Source: Solirubrobacter ginsenosidimutans (GTDB taxonomy: Bacteria; Actinomycetota; Thermoleophilia; Solirubrobacterales; Solirubrobacteraceae). From it: DNA of 64,000 nt. The first letter of the stretch is position 1, and every line of letters begins with the position of its first letter. The notes below the pieces were generated by a model. The model did not search any database. It saw only the letters and a list, made by a program, of their open reading frames with translations, and was not told the DNA's origin. Position numbers and translations under genes: made by a program. Location of the stretch: the NCBI RefSeq assembly GCF_027587205.1, contig NZ_JAPDOD010000016.1:62001-126000 (forward strand), in the 5' to 3' direction. Positions 51,477 through 58,902 of the stretch are shown here, in pieces.

Positions 51477-52382
51477 ATGGATGCTGAGCCGACCGGCCAG
51501 CTCGATCTCGACCTCCGCAAGCTGCGCTACTTCGTCGCCGTCGCGGAAGAGCTGCACTTCGGCCGTGCCGCCGAGCGGCTCTACCTCGCCCAGCCGGTGC
51601 TCAGCCGGCAGATCCAGAAGCTCGAGCAGGAGCTGGGCGTGACGCTGTTCGAGCGCACCAGCCGCAACGTCGCCCTGACCAGCGCGGGCCGCCAACTGGT
51701 CGACGAGGCGCGCCCGCTGCTGGCTGCCGGCGACGCCGCCCGACGGCGCGTCCGCCAGGCCGCGGAGGCGCGGCCGACGCTGACCGTCGGCTTCTTCACC
51801 GGCGACACGACCGTCACCCGCGCGATCCGCCTCTTCCGCGACCGCCGCCCCGACGTGACGACCCAGGTGCGCCGGATCTACTGGTCGGACCAGGCGCAGG
51901 TGCTGCTCGACGGCGCCGCCGACGTCGCCTTCGTCCACCTGCCGATCGACGAGCGCGGGCTCGAGCTCGTCCCGCTCTACGCCGAGGAGCGCGTCGCGCT
52001 GCTGGCCGCCGATCACCCGCTCGCCGGGCAGGCGTCGATCAGCATCACGCAGCTGGCCGAGGATCCGGTGGTGCTGCACCGCGACGCGAGCGACGCCTGG
52101 GAGGCGTTCCACAACCAGAACCCGCGCCCGGACGGTCACGTCGCGCCGGCGGGGCCGACGGTGAGCAACCTCGAGGAGAAGCTCGAGGTGATCGCGTCGG
52201 GCGCGGCGATCAGCTTCGTCCCGCTGTCGGTCGCCGGCGCCGCGCACCACCAGCCGGGCGTGGCGTTCGTGCCGGTGGCCGACATCCCGCCAACGCAGGT
52301 CTGCCTGGCCTACAACAGCGCGCGGCACACGCCGCTGATCGCCGGCTTCGCCGAAGCCGCGCGAGAAGCGGCGACGAGCTAG
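51477..52382 (+). CDS. LysR-family transcriptional regulator
   Basis: This 301-residue regulator has the LysR winged HTH near its N-terminus (LRKLRYFVAVAEELHFGRAAERLYLAQPVLSRQIQKLEQELG across about residues 12-53) and a two-lobed effector-binding domain. It is divergent from the ten-gene catabolic operon, the classical LysR arrangement, and most likely activates it in response to a pathway intermediate. The ATG at 51477 (MDAEPTGQLDLDL) is chosen; the open frame upstream is antisense to the FAH gene. Its stop overlaps that of the convergent HxlR gene. Confidence 0.93.
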   Translation: MDAEPTGQLDLDLRKLRYFVAVAEELHFGRAAERLYLAQPVLSRQIQKLEQELGVTLFERTSRNVALTSAGRQLVDEARPLLAAGDAARRRVRQAAEARPTLTVGFFTGDTTVTRAIRLFRDRRPDVTTQVRRIYWSDQAQVLLDGAADVAFVHLPIDERGLELVPLYAEERVALLAADHPLAGQASISITQLAEDPVVLHRDASDAWEAFHNQNPRPDGHVAPAGPTVSNLEEKLEVIASGAAISFVPLSVAGAAHHQPGVAFVPVADIPPTQVCLAYNSARHTPLIAGFAEAAREAATS

Positions 52383-52858
52383 GCGGCCGCGCGGACGCGC
52401 ATGCCCGGGCCCGGCCGGCGCTCGAGCTCCGCGAGCGGCACCTCGTGCCCGTGCTCGCACATCAGCTTCACGCCCACCGATCCGCCGCAGTCCTTGTGCG
52501 TGATCAGCAGCGACGGACCCTCGGGGCCGGCGAGGTACTTGTCACCCCATTGCCGCAGCGCGGAGAGCACCGGGTAGAGGTCGGCGCCCTTCTCGGTCAG
52601 GTGGTACTCGAAGCGCTTGCGCTGCCCCGGCTCCTGGTAGTCGCGGCGCTCGAGCACGCCGTGCTCGACGAGGTGGTCGAGGCGGGCGCTGAGCACCGAC
52701 TTGGACACGCCCATGTGCGCCTGCATGTCGCTGAAGCGGTGGACGCCCCACACGACCTCGCGCAGGATCAGCACAACCCACGGCTGACCCACGAGCTCGA
52801 CGGTGCGCCCGAGTGAACAGTTGGAGTTGTCGACGTCCAGGTATTCCATACGACTCAT
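52379..52858 (-). CDS. HxlR-family transcriptional regulator
   Basis: This 159-residue protein has the HxlR winged helix: CSLGRTVELVGQPWVVLILREV, the RFSDMQAHMGVSKSVLSARLDHLVEHGVLER core and YHLTEKGADLYPVLSALRQWGDKY. A short C-terminal extension with HKDCGGSVGVKLMCEHGH contains a Cys/His cluster that might sense a metal or redox change. It is divergent from an MFS exporter with a 47-bp gap and probably represses it. The start is ATG 52858 (or 52849). Confidence 0.9.
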   Translation of the reverse strand: MSRMEYLDVDNSNCSLGRTVELVGQPWVVLILREVVWGVHRFSDMQAHMGVSKSVLSARLDHLVEHGVLERRDYQEPGQRKRFEYHLTEKGADLYPVLSALRQWGDKYLAGPEGPSLLITHKDCGGSVGVKLMCEHGHEVPLAELERRPGPGMRVRAAA

Positions 52859-52869
52859 GATAGCTGGGT

Positions 52870-52897
52870 TTGACAGAAGAACCTAGCCTGCTAGTCT
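52870..52897 (+). promoter_or_regulatory. Promoter of the MFS gene, apparently giving a leaderless mRNA
   Basis: TTGACA (52870-52875), a 16-bp spacer and TAGTCT (52892-52897) precede the MFS ATG at 52906 by 8 bp. Transcription from the usual 6-8 bp past -10 would begin at or next to the start codon, and no Shine-Dalgarno is visible. A CTAG-N4-CTAG dyad covers the 3' part of the spacer and may be the HxlR site. Confidence 0.55.
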
Positions 52898-52905
52898 GCT
52901 TCGAC

Positions 52906-54147
52906 ATGCTGAGTACGCAAATCGAACCTAGGACCGAACGCCGCACGTTGACGCCTCGCGTCGCTTACGCCCACGTCGCGGCCGTGATCGGCCTCGCGCT
53001 GTTCGCGTCCGGCACTCCTTCTCCCCTCTACGGCACCTACCGGGAGCTCTTCGGGTTCTCGCCGGTCGTGCTGACGCTGATCTACGCGACGTACGCCTTC
53101 GGCGTCCTCGCCGCGCTGCTGCTCGCCGGCCGGATCTCCGACGAGATCGGCCGCCGTCCGGTCCTGCTCGCCGCCCTCGCCACGCTGATGGCGACGTCGG
53201 TGCTGTTCATGCTCGCCGACTCGACCGTGTGGCTGTTCATCGCCCGCGGGATCCAGGGACTCGCCACCGGCCTCGCCCTCGGCGCCGCCAGCGCGTCGCT
53301 GCTCGACCTGCACCCCAAGCGCAACCCGGCCGCCGTCGGCCTGACCAACGGCGTCGTCAGCGCGGGTGGCATGGGCCTCGGCATCCTCATCTCCGCCTTC
53401 CTGGTCCAGCTCGCGCCCGCCCCGCGCGTCCTGCCCTACGTCGTCCTCTTCGTCCTGTTCGCGATCGCCTTCGTGGGCGCGCTCTTCATGCCCGAGCCGG
53501 TCGAGGCGCAGGGCCGCCCGCGGCTGACCCCGCAGCGGCCGAGCATTCCCCCGGTCGTCCGCCGGTCCTTCTTCCTCGCCGCGCTCGCCGTGATCTCCAG
53601 CTGGTCGATCGGCGGCCTGTTCATCTCGCTCGGCCCGGCCCTCGCGGCCCAGCTCCTGCACACCGACAACCACCTCGTCACCGGCCTCGGCGTCTTCGCC
53701 CTGGCGGGCTCGGGCGCCCTCGCCCAGGTCGTCTTCGGCCGCAGCGCGCCCTGGATGGGCACGGCGCTCGGCTCGCTCGCCCTCGCGGCGGGCATGCTCG
53801 CGATCGTCCTCGCGGCCTCGACCGAGACGACCGCCCTGTTCTGGATCGGCGCCGTCGTCGGTGGCGCCGGGTTCGGCGTCGCCTTCCTCGGCGGCCTGCG
53901 CGCGCTGTCGAGCGCGATCCCGCCGCAGCACCGCGCCGAGGTCATGTCGGCCTTCTACATCGTCGCCTACCTGGCGATCTCGGTCCCCGCGATCATCGCG
54001 GGCGTGCTGGTCACGCCGCTCGGGCTGGAGTCGACGTTCGAGATCTTCGGGTCCGCGATCGCCGCGCTCGCCGTCGGCGTCGCGTTCGAGGCCTACCGCA
54101 CGCGGCCGGCGGCGGTTGCGCGCCGGGTCGCCATCGAGCTCGCCTGA
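52906..54147 (+). CDS. MFS transporter (drug-efflux type)
   Basis: This protein of about 413 residues has twelve predicted membrane segments and the MFS loop 2-3 motif GRISDEIGRRPVLLAAL. TGLALGAASASLLDLHP and the general layout match YceL/MDR-type proton antiporters. The ATG at 52906 (MLSTQIEPRTERR) lies just after a promoter with no ribosome site. Pairing with a divergent HxlR regulator suggests inducible export of a toxic compound. It ends in a 55-bp convergent overlap with the acyltransferase gene. Confidence 0.88.
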   Translation: MLSTQIEPRTERRTLTPRVAYAHVAAVIGLALFASGTPSPLYGTYRELFGFSPVVLTLIYATYAFGVLAALLLAGRISDEIGRRPVLLAALATLMATSVLFMLADSTVWLFIARGIQGLATGLALGAASASLLDLHPKRNPAAVGLTNGVVSAGGMGLGILISAFLVQLAPAPRVLPYVVLFVLFAIAFVGALFMPEPVEAQGRPRLTPQRPSIPPVVRRSFFLAALAVISSWSIGGLFISLGPALAAQLLHTDNHLVTGLGVFALAGSGALAQVVFGRSAPWMGTALGSLALAAGMLAIVLAASTETTALFWIGAVVGGAGFGVAFLGGLRALSSAIPPQHRAEVMSAFYIVAYLAISVPAIIAGVLVTPLGLESTFEIFGSAIAALAVGVAFEAYRTRPAAVARRVAIELA

Positions 54148-55118
54148 GCCTGGGCCGCTCGCTGCTCGCCGACCCACGCGTCGAGCGTCTCCCACCAGGC
54201 GAACAGCCAACTGATGCGGTCCTCCGTGCCGGCCGGGATCTCCCCGGCCGGCACGTGCCACAGCTGGACCAGGATCGGCGTGCGCTCCGGCAGCTCGCGC
54301 CACACCTGGCCGAAACCGTCGGGGAAGCCATGGTGGGCGAAGAAGACGACGTCGGCGTCGGGCGCGCTCTCCAGCGCCGCGAGCGCTCCTCCCGGGCGCG
54401 GCGCGGAGAGGTTCGTCATCCGCTCCGCCTGCTCGGCCTGCTCGGTGTGACCGCGGTGCAGCAGGCGCTCGATGCTCCGCTTGCGCCGCTCGGTGGTGAA
54501 GTTGCCGCCCTCGGGGAAGATCAGCACCGCGTCCGTGGGCCCGAGATCGCGGCTCATCGCGGCGATCTCGACCTCGATGTCACCGCCACGCGGGTCGATG
54601 AAGCGGTTCGGCAGCCGGTTGCCGAGCATGCCGATCAGCGGGTCCAGCGCGAGCGCCTGGTGCATCACGATCCGCGGGTTGCGCTTGTGGCGCCGCAGCA
54701 GCATGTCGAGCACGAGCAGCGAGTCGCCCTCGCCGGAATGGACGCTGAGCGCCAGCACCGGCGTCTGCCGTGCGGCGAGGACCGCCTCGGCGGCGGCGGA
54801 GTCGCGGATCTCCACCCGCACGCGGGCGATCCGGAGCGCGGCCCGCGAGATCGTCCCGACGAACCAGCGCATCACGCCGTAGTGGGTGTGGGTGCCGCTG
54901 CGCGCGAGCAGGAGCATCGCGCCGACACTGGCGATGTGGGTGGTCGCCCAGGTCAGGATCAGCGCCAGCAGCCGCACCGGCCGGCGCCCGCCGAAGAGCA
55001 GCGACAGCAACGCCGATGCGACGGCCAGCGCCGGCGCGAAGACGATCAGCCCGAACTCGACGGCGAGGATCAACGGGGCGAAGACGCCGTGGCGGATCAG
55101 CGGCGACGGGAGCTTCAC
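54093..55118 (-). CDS. 1-acylglycerol-phosphate acyltransferase-like membrane protein
   Basis: This 341-residue protein has two or three N-terminal membrane helices (LILAVEFGLIVFAPALAVASALLSLLF split at residue 20, and TWATTHIASVGAMLLLA), then an acyltransferase core with the HxxxxD motif in SVHSGEGDSL and FPEGGNFTTERRKRS as the phosphate-binding motif. It should transfer an acyl chain to a lysophospholipid or related alcohol. The GTG start at 55118 overlaps the patatin stop (GTGA), so the two are coupled, and a deacylation/reacylation pair is suggested. The open frame upstream of the GTG is antisense to the patatin gene. Confidence 0.8.
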   Translation of the reverse strand: MKLPSPLIRHGVFAPLILAVEFGLIVFAPALAVASALLSLLFGGRRPVRLLALILTWATTHIASVGAMLLLARSGTHTHYGVMRWFVGTISRAALRIARVRVEIRDSAAAEAVLAARQTPVLALSVHSGEGDSLLVLDMLLRRHKRNPRIVMHQALALDPLIGMLGNRLPNRFIDPRGGDIEVEIAAMSRDLGPTDAVLIFPEGGNFTTERRKRSIERLLHRGHTEQAEQAERMTNLSAPRPGGALAALESAPDADVVFFAHHGFPDGFGQVWRELPERTPILVQLWHVPAGEIPAGTEDRISWLFAWWETLDAWVGEQRAAQAQASSMATRRATAAGRVR

Positions 55119-55942
55119 AGCCCGCGCTCGTCGAGGTAGGCGAGCGAGGCCACGTGGGCCTTCTCGATGCTCTCGCCCACACCCGCGCTGACCCTGTAGC
55201 GCAGCGCCGAGAGGTCGTTGTACTTCGGCGGCTCGGGCTGGCCGGTCGGCAGGATGTGGATCTCGACCCCCGCGGGCAGCGACGCGAGGTCCCCGAGATA
55301 GCGGTGGCGGCGGGCGATCTCGAACGCCACGAGCCCGACCTCCCACGGCCAGCGGGGCGGCTCCAGCGGCCGGTCCAGGCGTCCGACGTGCATCACGAAG
55401 ATCCGCGTGGCGCCGAGCTCGACCGCCCGGTCGACCGGGATCGAGTTCACGATCCCGCCGTCGATGTAGTGCTCGCCGCCGATCTCGACCGGCGGCAGGA
55501 TGCCCGGCACGGCGGCCGAGGCGAGGATCGCGTCGACGACGTCGCCGGCGGCGAACCAGTGCTCGGCGGCGCGTTCGATGCTGGCGGCGACGCATTGGAA
55601 GCGCACGGGCAGGTCCTCGATCAGCGCGATCGGGAGCGCCTCGGTGAGGGCGGCGCGCAGCGCCTCGTTGCCGTGCAGGTGGGTCTTCGTGCGCGCGAGC
55701 GTCGCGATCCGGTTGATGATCGAGCCGGCGAAGACGTCCGAGCGCTCGATGTCCGACCACGTGTCCTGCAGGCGCTGGACCATCGCCACGGTCGGGTCAC
55801 TGGCGATGGCCGCACCGTTGATCGCGCCGACCGAGGTGCCGACGACGAGGTCGGGAGTGAGCCCGCGCTCGATCAGCGCGCGCAGCATCCCGACCTCGCT
55901 CGCACCGAGTTGGCCACCGCCGCCGAGCACGTACGCATCCAT
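55115..55942 (-). CDS. Patatin-like phospholipase
   Basis: This 275-residue protein has the oxyanion-hole motif LGGGGQLGASEVGML, the nucleophile Ser37 in VGTSVGAINGA and the catalytic Asp in the YIDGGIV motif (about residue 168). It hydrolyses acyl esters, probably of phospholipids. There is no signal peptide. It is translationally coupled to the downstream acyltransferase, which hints at remodelling of membrane lipid chains. Confidence 0.9.
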   Translation of the reverse strand: MDAYVLGGGGQLGASEVGMLRALIERGLTPDLVVGTSVGAINGAAIASDPTVAMVQRLQDTWSDIERSDVFAGSIINRIATLARTKTHLHGNEALRAALTEALPIALIEDLPVRFQCVAASIERAAEHWFAAGDVVDAILASAAVPGILPPVEIGGEHYIDGGIVNSIPVDRAVELGATRIFVMHVGRLDRPLEPPRWPWEVGLVAFEIARRHRYLGDLASLPAGVEIHILPTGQPEPPKYNDLSALRYRVSAGVGESIEKAHVASLAYLDERGL

Positions 55943-55956
55943 GCGCGGAACCTAGC

Positions 55957-57078
55957 TCAGCAGTCGCGGGTGCCGCCGCCGGGCGGCAGGCACAGGAAGT
56001 CCACGTCGGGCTCGCCGGCCTTGCTGAAGCGGAACCGGACCAGCCGGCCGATGCGGCTCGCGCTCGTCACCCGCACCTCGAGCCGCGCGCCGCGCCGCAG
56101 CACCCGCGAGCCCAGCGCGGCGTGCAGGTTCTCGCTCGAACGGCGCACCGTGCGCTTGAACGTCTTCGACGGGCATCCACCGCCCGTGCAGCGCACCTCG
56201 ATCGTCGCGCCCTTGAGGAACTTCTTGGCCACCAGGCGGACGTTGCGCGTCCCCGAGCCCGCTCTGTCCCAGGCCACGGGGATCGAGCCGAGCAGCGGCG
56301 GGAACGGCTCGACCTTCGTGTCGCAGTTCTCGTCGACGTCGTTGCCGCGGATCTCGCGCGCCCCCGGCCGGATCGCCGGGTCGCTGTCGTCGCAGTCCTG
56401 CGGCCGGGGCACGCCGTCGCCGTCGCGATCGAGGTTCGTCGCGTCGGCGCCGTCGCAGTTCTCGTCGACGCCGTTGTCCGGGATGTCCGTGGCGCCGGGG
56501 CGGATCGCCGGGTTGGCGTCGTTGCAGTCGGCCGGGCGGCGGACGCCGTCGAGGTCGGCGTCGCCCTCGATGTGCTCGCACGAGGTGCGAAGGTCGCCGT
56601 CGTCGGAGATCGCCGTGTCGTCGCCGTCGCCGCAGTCGACGGACTCGGAGCGGCCGTCGCGGGCGACGATGTTGTCGTCCCCGCCGCCGCCGTTGAAGAT
56701 GTCGAACCCGCCGCCGCCGAACAGGCCGTCCTTGCCGTCGCCGCCGTTGAGGATCACCGGCATCGACAGCGCTGGGGAGATCGCGGCGACGTCGTCGCCG
56801 CCCGCGAGGTTCAGGATCACCGCGGTGACGCCGCCCTTCGGGCAGACCACGCTCTGGCCGCCGGGCGCGAGCGTGCACGTGCCGTCGGGGGCGCCGAGCG
56901 AAGTGCCGCCGAAGCGCGTGAAGCGCACGGTGCCCGCGGTCTCGAACGCCGCGATCTCGTCCTGGCCGTCCTCACCGGTGTAGACGATGGTCCCGTTGGT
57001 GACCGCGAACGTCCCGGCCAGCGCGTGCGCCGGTGCCAGGGCCAGCAGGGCGGTGGCGATCAGCAGCGCCCTCAGCAC
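55957..57078 (-). CDS. Secreted MopE-like metal-binding repeat protein 1
   Basis: This 373-residue protein has a signal peptide (ends AHALA). Residues about 90-165 hold glycine/aspartate loops ([19 protein letters not shown]) that look like RTX-type calcium-binding turns. Two copies of the putative metal-binding motif follow ([20 protein letters not shown]...VDENCDG and [20 protein letters not shown]...VDENCD), as in MopE/MYXO-type surface proteins. A C-terminal beta-rich domain of about 110 residues has paired Cys. It starts with GTG at 57078, overlapping the stop of its paralogue by 7 bp. It is probably a surface or secreted calcium-binding protein of unknown role. Confidence 0.75.
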   Translation of the reverse strand: MLRALLIATALLALAPAHALAGTFAVTNGTIVYTGEDGQDEIAAFETAGTVRFTRFGGTSLGAPDGTCTLAPGGQSVVCPKGGVTAVILNLAGGDDVAAISPALSMPVILNGGDGKDGLFGGGGFDIFNGGGGDDNIVARDGRSESVDCGDGDDTAISDDGDLRTSCEHIEGDADLDGVRRPADCNDANPAIRPGATDIPDNGVDENCDGADATNLDRDGDGVPRPQDCDDSDPAIRPGAREIRGNDVDENCDTKVEPFPPLLGSIPVAWDRAGSGTRNVRLVAKKFLKGATIEVRCTGGGCPSKTFKRTVRRSSENLHAALGSRVLRRGARLEVRVTSASRIGRLVRFRFSKAGEPDVDFLCLPPGGGTRDC

Positions 57079-58259
57079 GCCGAGCCCTTCGTCTCACCCG
57101 GCGCGCGGCATTCGATCCGCGGGTCGGGCAGTGAGCCGTTGACCGTGGTGTACGTGTAGATCCGCCCGATCGTCTCCGGTGCGGTGATCGTCAGCGTGAG
57201 CCGCGTGCCGGCGCGCAGGCGGGCGCGCCGGAACAGCTTGGAGAACGAGACGGGTGCGAGGTCGCGTGCGACGGTGCTGCGCTTGGTGGCCTTGAACGGG
57301 CACGAGCTGCCGCGGCAGCTCAGCGTGACCTTCGCCCCCTTGGGCGCGAGCCGGACGACCAGCGAGCGCAACAGGGTGCGGGACCCGTCGAGCGCCCACT
57401 GGTTGGTCACCGCGGCCGCGACCGCGACCCACGGCGAGACGCGGCGATCGCAGTTCTCGTCGACGAGGTTGCCCCGGACCTCGAGCGCGCCCGGGCGGAT
57501 CGCGGGGTTGCCGTCGTCGCAGTCGACCGGGACGGGGAAGCCGTCGCCGTCGGCGTCGCGGTTCACATCGTCGCGGCCGTTGCAGTCCTCGTCGACGCCG
57601 TTGCCGAAGATCTCCGCGGCGCCCGGATGGATCGCCGCGTTGGCGTCGTTGCAGTCGACGGCGGCCGCGAAGCCGTCGCTGTCGGCGTCGGGACCGCGCT
57701 CGCAGTCGGCGATGATGTCCGTGAAGTCGTTCTCGGCGGTGTCCCTGTCGCCGGCGCCGCAGGCGATCCGCTCGGGGTTGCCGTCGCGCGCCTTGATGGT
57801 GTCGTCGCCCGCCTCGCCGAAGTAGTCGTCGACCTCGGCGCCGCCGTCGAGCGTGTCGTTGCCCTCGCCGCCGGCGAGCACGTCGCCCGCGCTTCCGGTG
57901 GTGATCGTGTCGTCGCCCAACCCGCCGGCGACGCTCTCGGGCACGGTCACGGCGATCGACGAGAACGTGTCCTTGCCGTCGCCGAGGTCGACGGCGATCA
58001 TCGCCGCGCGCGAGCACGTGACCGCTCCGCCGCCGGCCGCGGCGCAGGCGCCGCCCGGGATCAGGCCGCCGCCGGCGCGCTCGACGAACAGCGAGTTCGA
58101 GCTCTGCGTGACCTGGATCACGTCATCGGCGGTGTCGCCGACGACGTTGAGGATCCCGATCGTGGTGTCGAGCTCGACCGTAGCGTCCGCGGAGGCGAGA
58201 GCGGGCGCCGCGAACAGGGCGGCCAGCGCGAGCACGAGACAGCAGAGCGCTCGGTCCAT
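57072..58259 (-). CDS. Secreted MopE-like metal-binding repeat protein 2
   Basis: This 395-residue paralogue of the downstream gene has a signal peptide ([22 protein letters not shown]), RTX-like [26 protein letters not shown] turns, two MopE-type motifs ([20 protein letters not shown]...VDEDCNG and [20 protein letters not shown]...VDENCD), and the same C-terminal beta-domain ([32 protein letters not shown]). The start is ATG 58259, behind GGAGAGG; the open frame upstream has no ribosome site. The 7-bp overlap with the next gene suggests co-translation. Confidence 0.75.
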   Translation of the reverse strand: MDRALCCLVLALAALFAAPALASADATVELDTTIGILNVVGDTADDVIQVTQSSNSLFVERAGGGLIPGGACAAAGGGAVTCSRAAMIAVDLGDGKDTFSSIAVTVPESVAGGLGDDTITTGSAGDVLAGGEGNDTLDGGAEVDDYFGEAGDDTIKARDGNPERIACGAGDRDTAENDFTDIIADCERGPDADSDGFAAAVDCNDANAAIHPGAAEIFGNGVDEDCNGRDDVNRDADGDGFPVPVDCDDGNPAIRPGALEVRGNLVDENCDRRVSPWVAVAAAVTNQWALDGSRTLLRSLVVRLAPKGAKVTLSCRGSSCPFKATKRSTVARDLAPVSFSKLFRRARLRAGTRLTLTITAPETIGRIYTYTTVNGSLPDPRIECRAPGETKGSAC

Positions 58260-58386
58260 CAGGGCGATCCTCTCCGATCCCCCCTCCCCGATGCAACCCC
58301 CCGGCCATCCCCCGGCCCGGAATCCCCGTGTGGTCGCCGCGTCCTTGAGAGGCATCACCACTCATTCGCCTCAGGAGGCATTTCAG

Positions 58387-58854
58387 ATGCATCGCAAGAT
58401 CAAGATCGCGTTCGCGGCGCTCGCTCTCTCGGCCGGCTTCGCCGGTCAGGCGCAGGCCGCCACGAGCACGGTCCGGCTGCACACCGCGGCCGACACCACC
58501 CGGTTCCTCTCAGACACCGCCAGCGGCGTCACGTCGATGAACAAGGTCAACTCGTCCGACCTCATGCAGCAGTGGCGCAAGACCGACACCAGCGCGGGCT
58601 ACGCCACGTACACCAACGTCAAGACCGGGCGCTGTCTGACCGGGCGCGGCCTCCAGGGCTTCCCGGTCGTCACGTCGGAGAAGTGCGTCAGCGGCGCCAC
58701 CAAGCAGCAGTGGCGCCTCGGCGTCAGCGGTGACTTCCAGCTGCGCCTCAACGGCCTCGTCGCCTCACACAACACCGCCGGCAACGGCACCGGCGTGCTG
58801 ATGTCGCTCTTCACCGCCAAGCCCAACCAGAAGTGGCACACGCACACGCCGTAG
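58387..58854 (+). CDS. Small secreted ricin-type beta-trefoil-like protein
   Basis: This 155-residue protein has a signal peptide (MHRKIKIAFAALALSAGFAGQAQA) and an AGGAGG ribosome site. The mature part has repeats reminiscent of ricin-B lectins: LMQQWRKTDTSAGYATYTNV, TGRCLTGRGLQGFPVVTSEKC and KQQWRLGVSGDFQLRLNGL. QxW motifs and a Cys pair fit half to two-thirds of a trefoil. It may bind sugars outside the cell. It ends at a strong bidirectional hairpin. Confidence 0.7.
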   Translation: MHRKIKIAFAALALSAGFAGQAQAATSTVRLHTAADTTRFLSDTASGVTSMNKVNSSDLMQQWRKTDTSAGYATYTNVKTGRCLTGRGLQGFPVVTSEKCVSGATKQQWRLGVSGDFQLRLNGLVASHNTAGNGTGVLMSLFTAKPNQKWHTHTP

Positions 58855-58862
58855 GCGCTGCC

Positions 58863-58891
58863 CGGCCGCGCCCCGCAACGGGGCGCGGCCG
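58863..58891. terminator. Bidirectional GC-rich terminator
   Basis: CGGCCGCGCCCCG and CGGGGCGCGGCCG form a perfect 13-bp stem around a 3-nt CAA loop, in the 48-bp gap between convergent genes. No T-run is present; GC-only hairpins of this type are common in high-GC actinobacteria. Confidence 0.75.
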
Positions 58892-58902
58892 TGCGAGCCG
58901 CG

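Noticed and set aside
53229..55139. A long plus-strand frame running through the MFS, acyltransferase and patatin genes
   Set aside because: It crosses three supported genes on both strands and has no domain.
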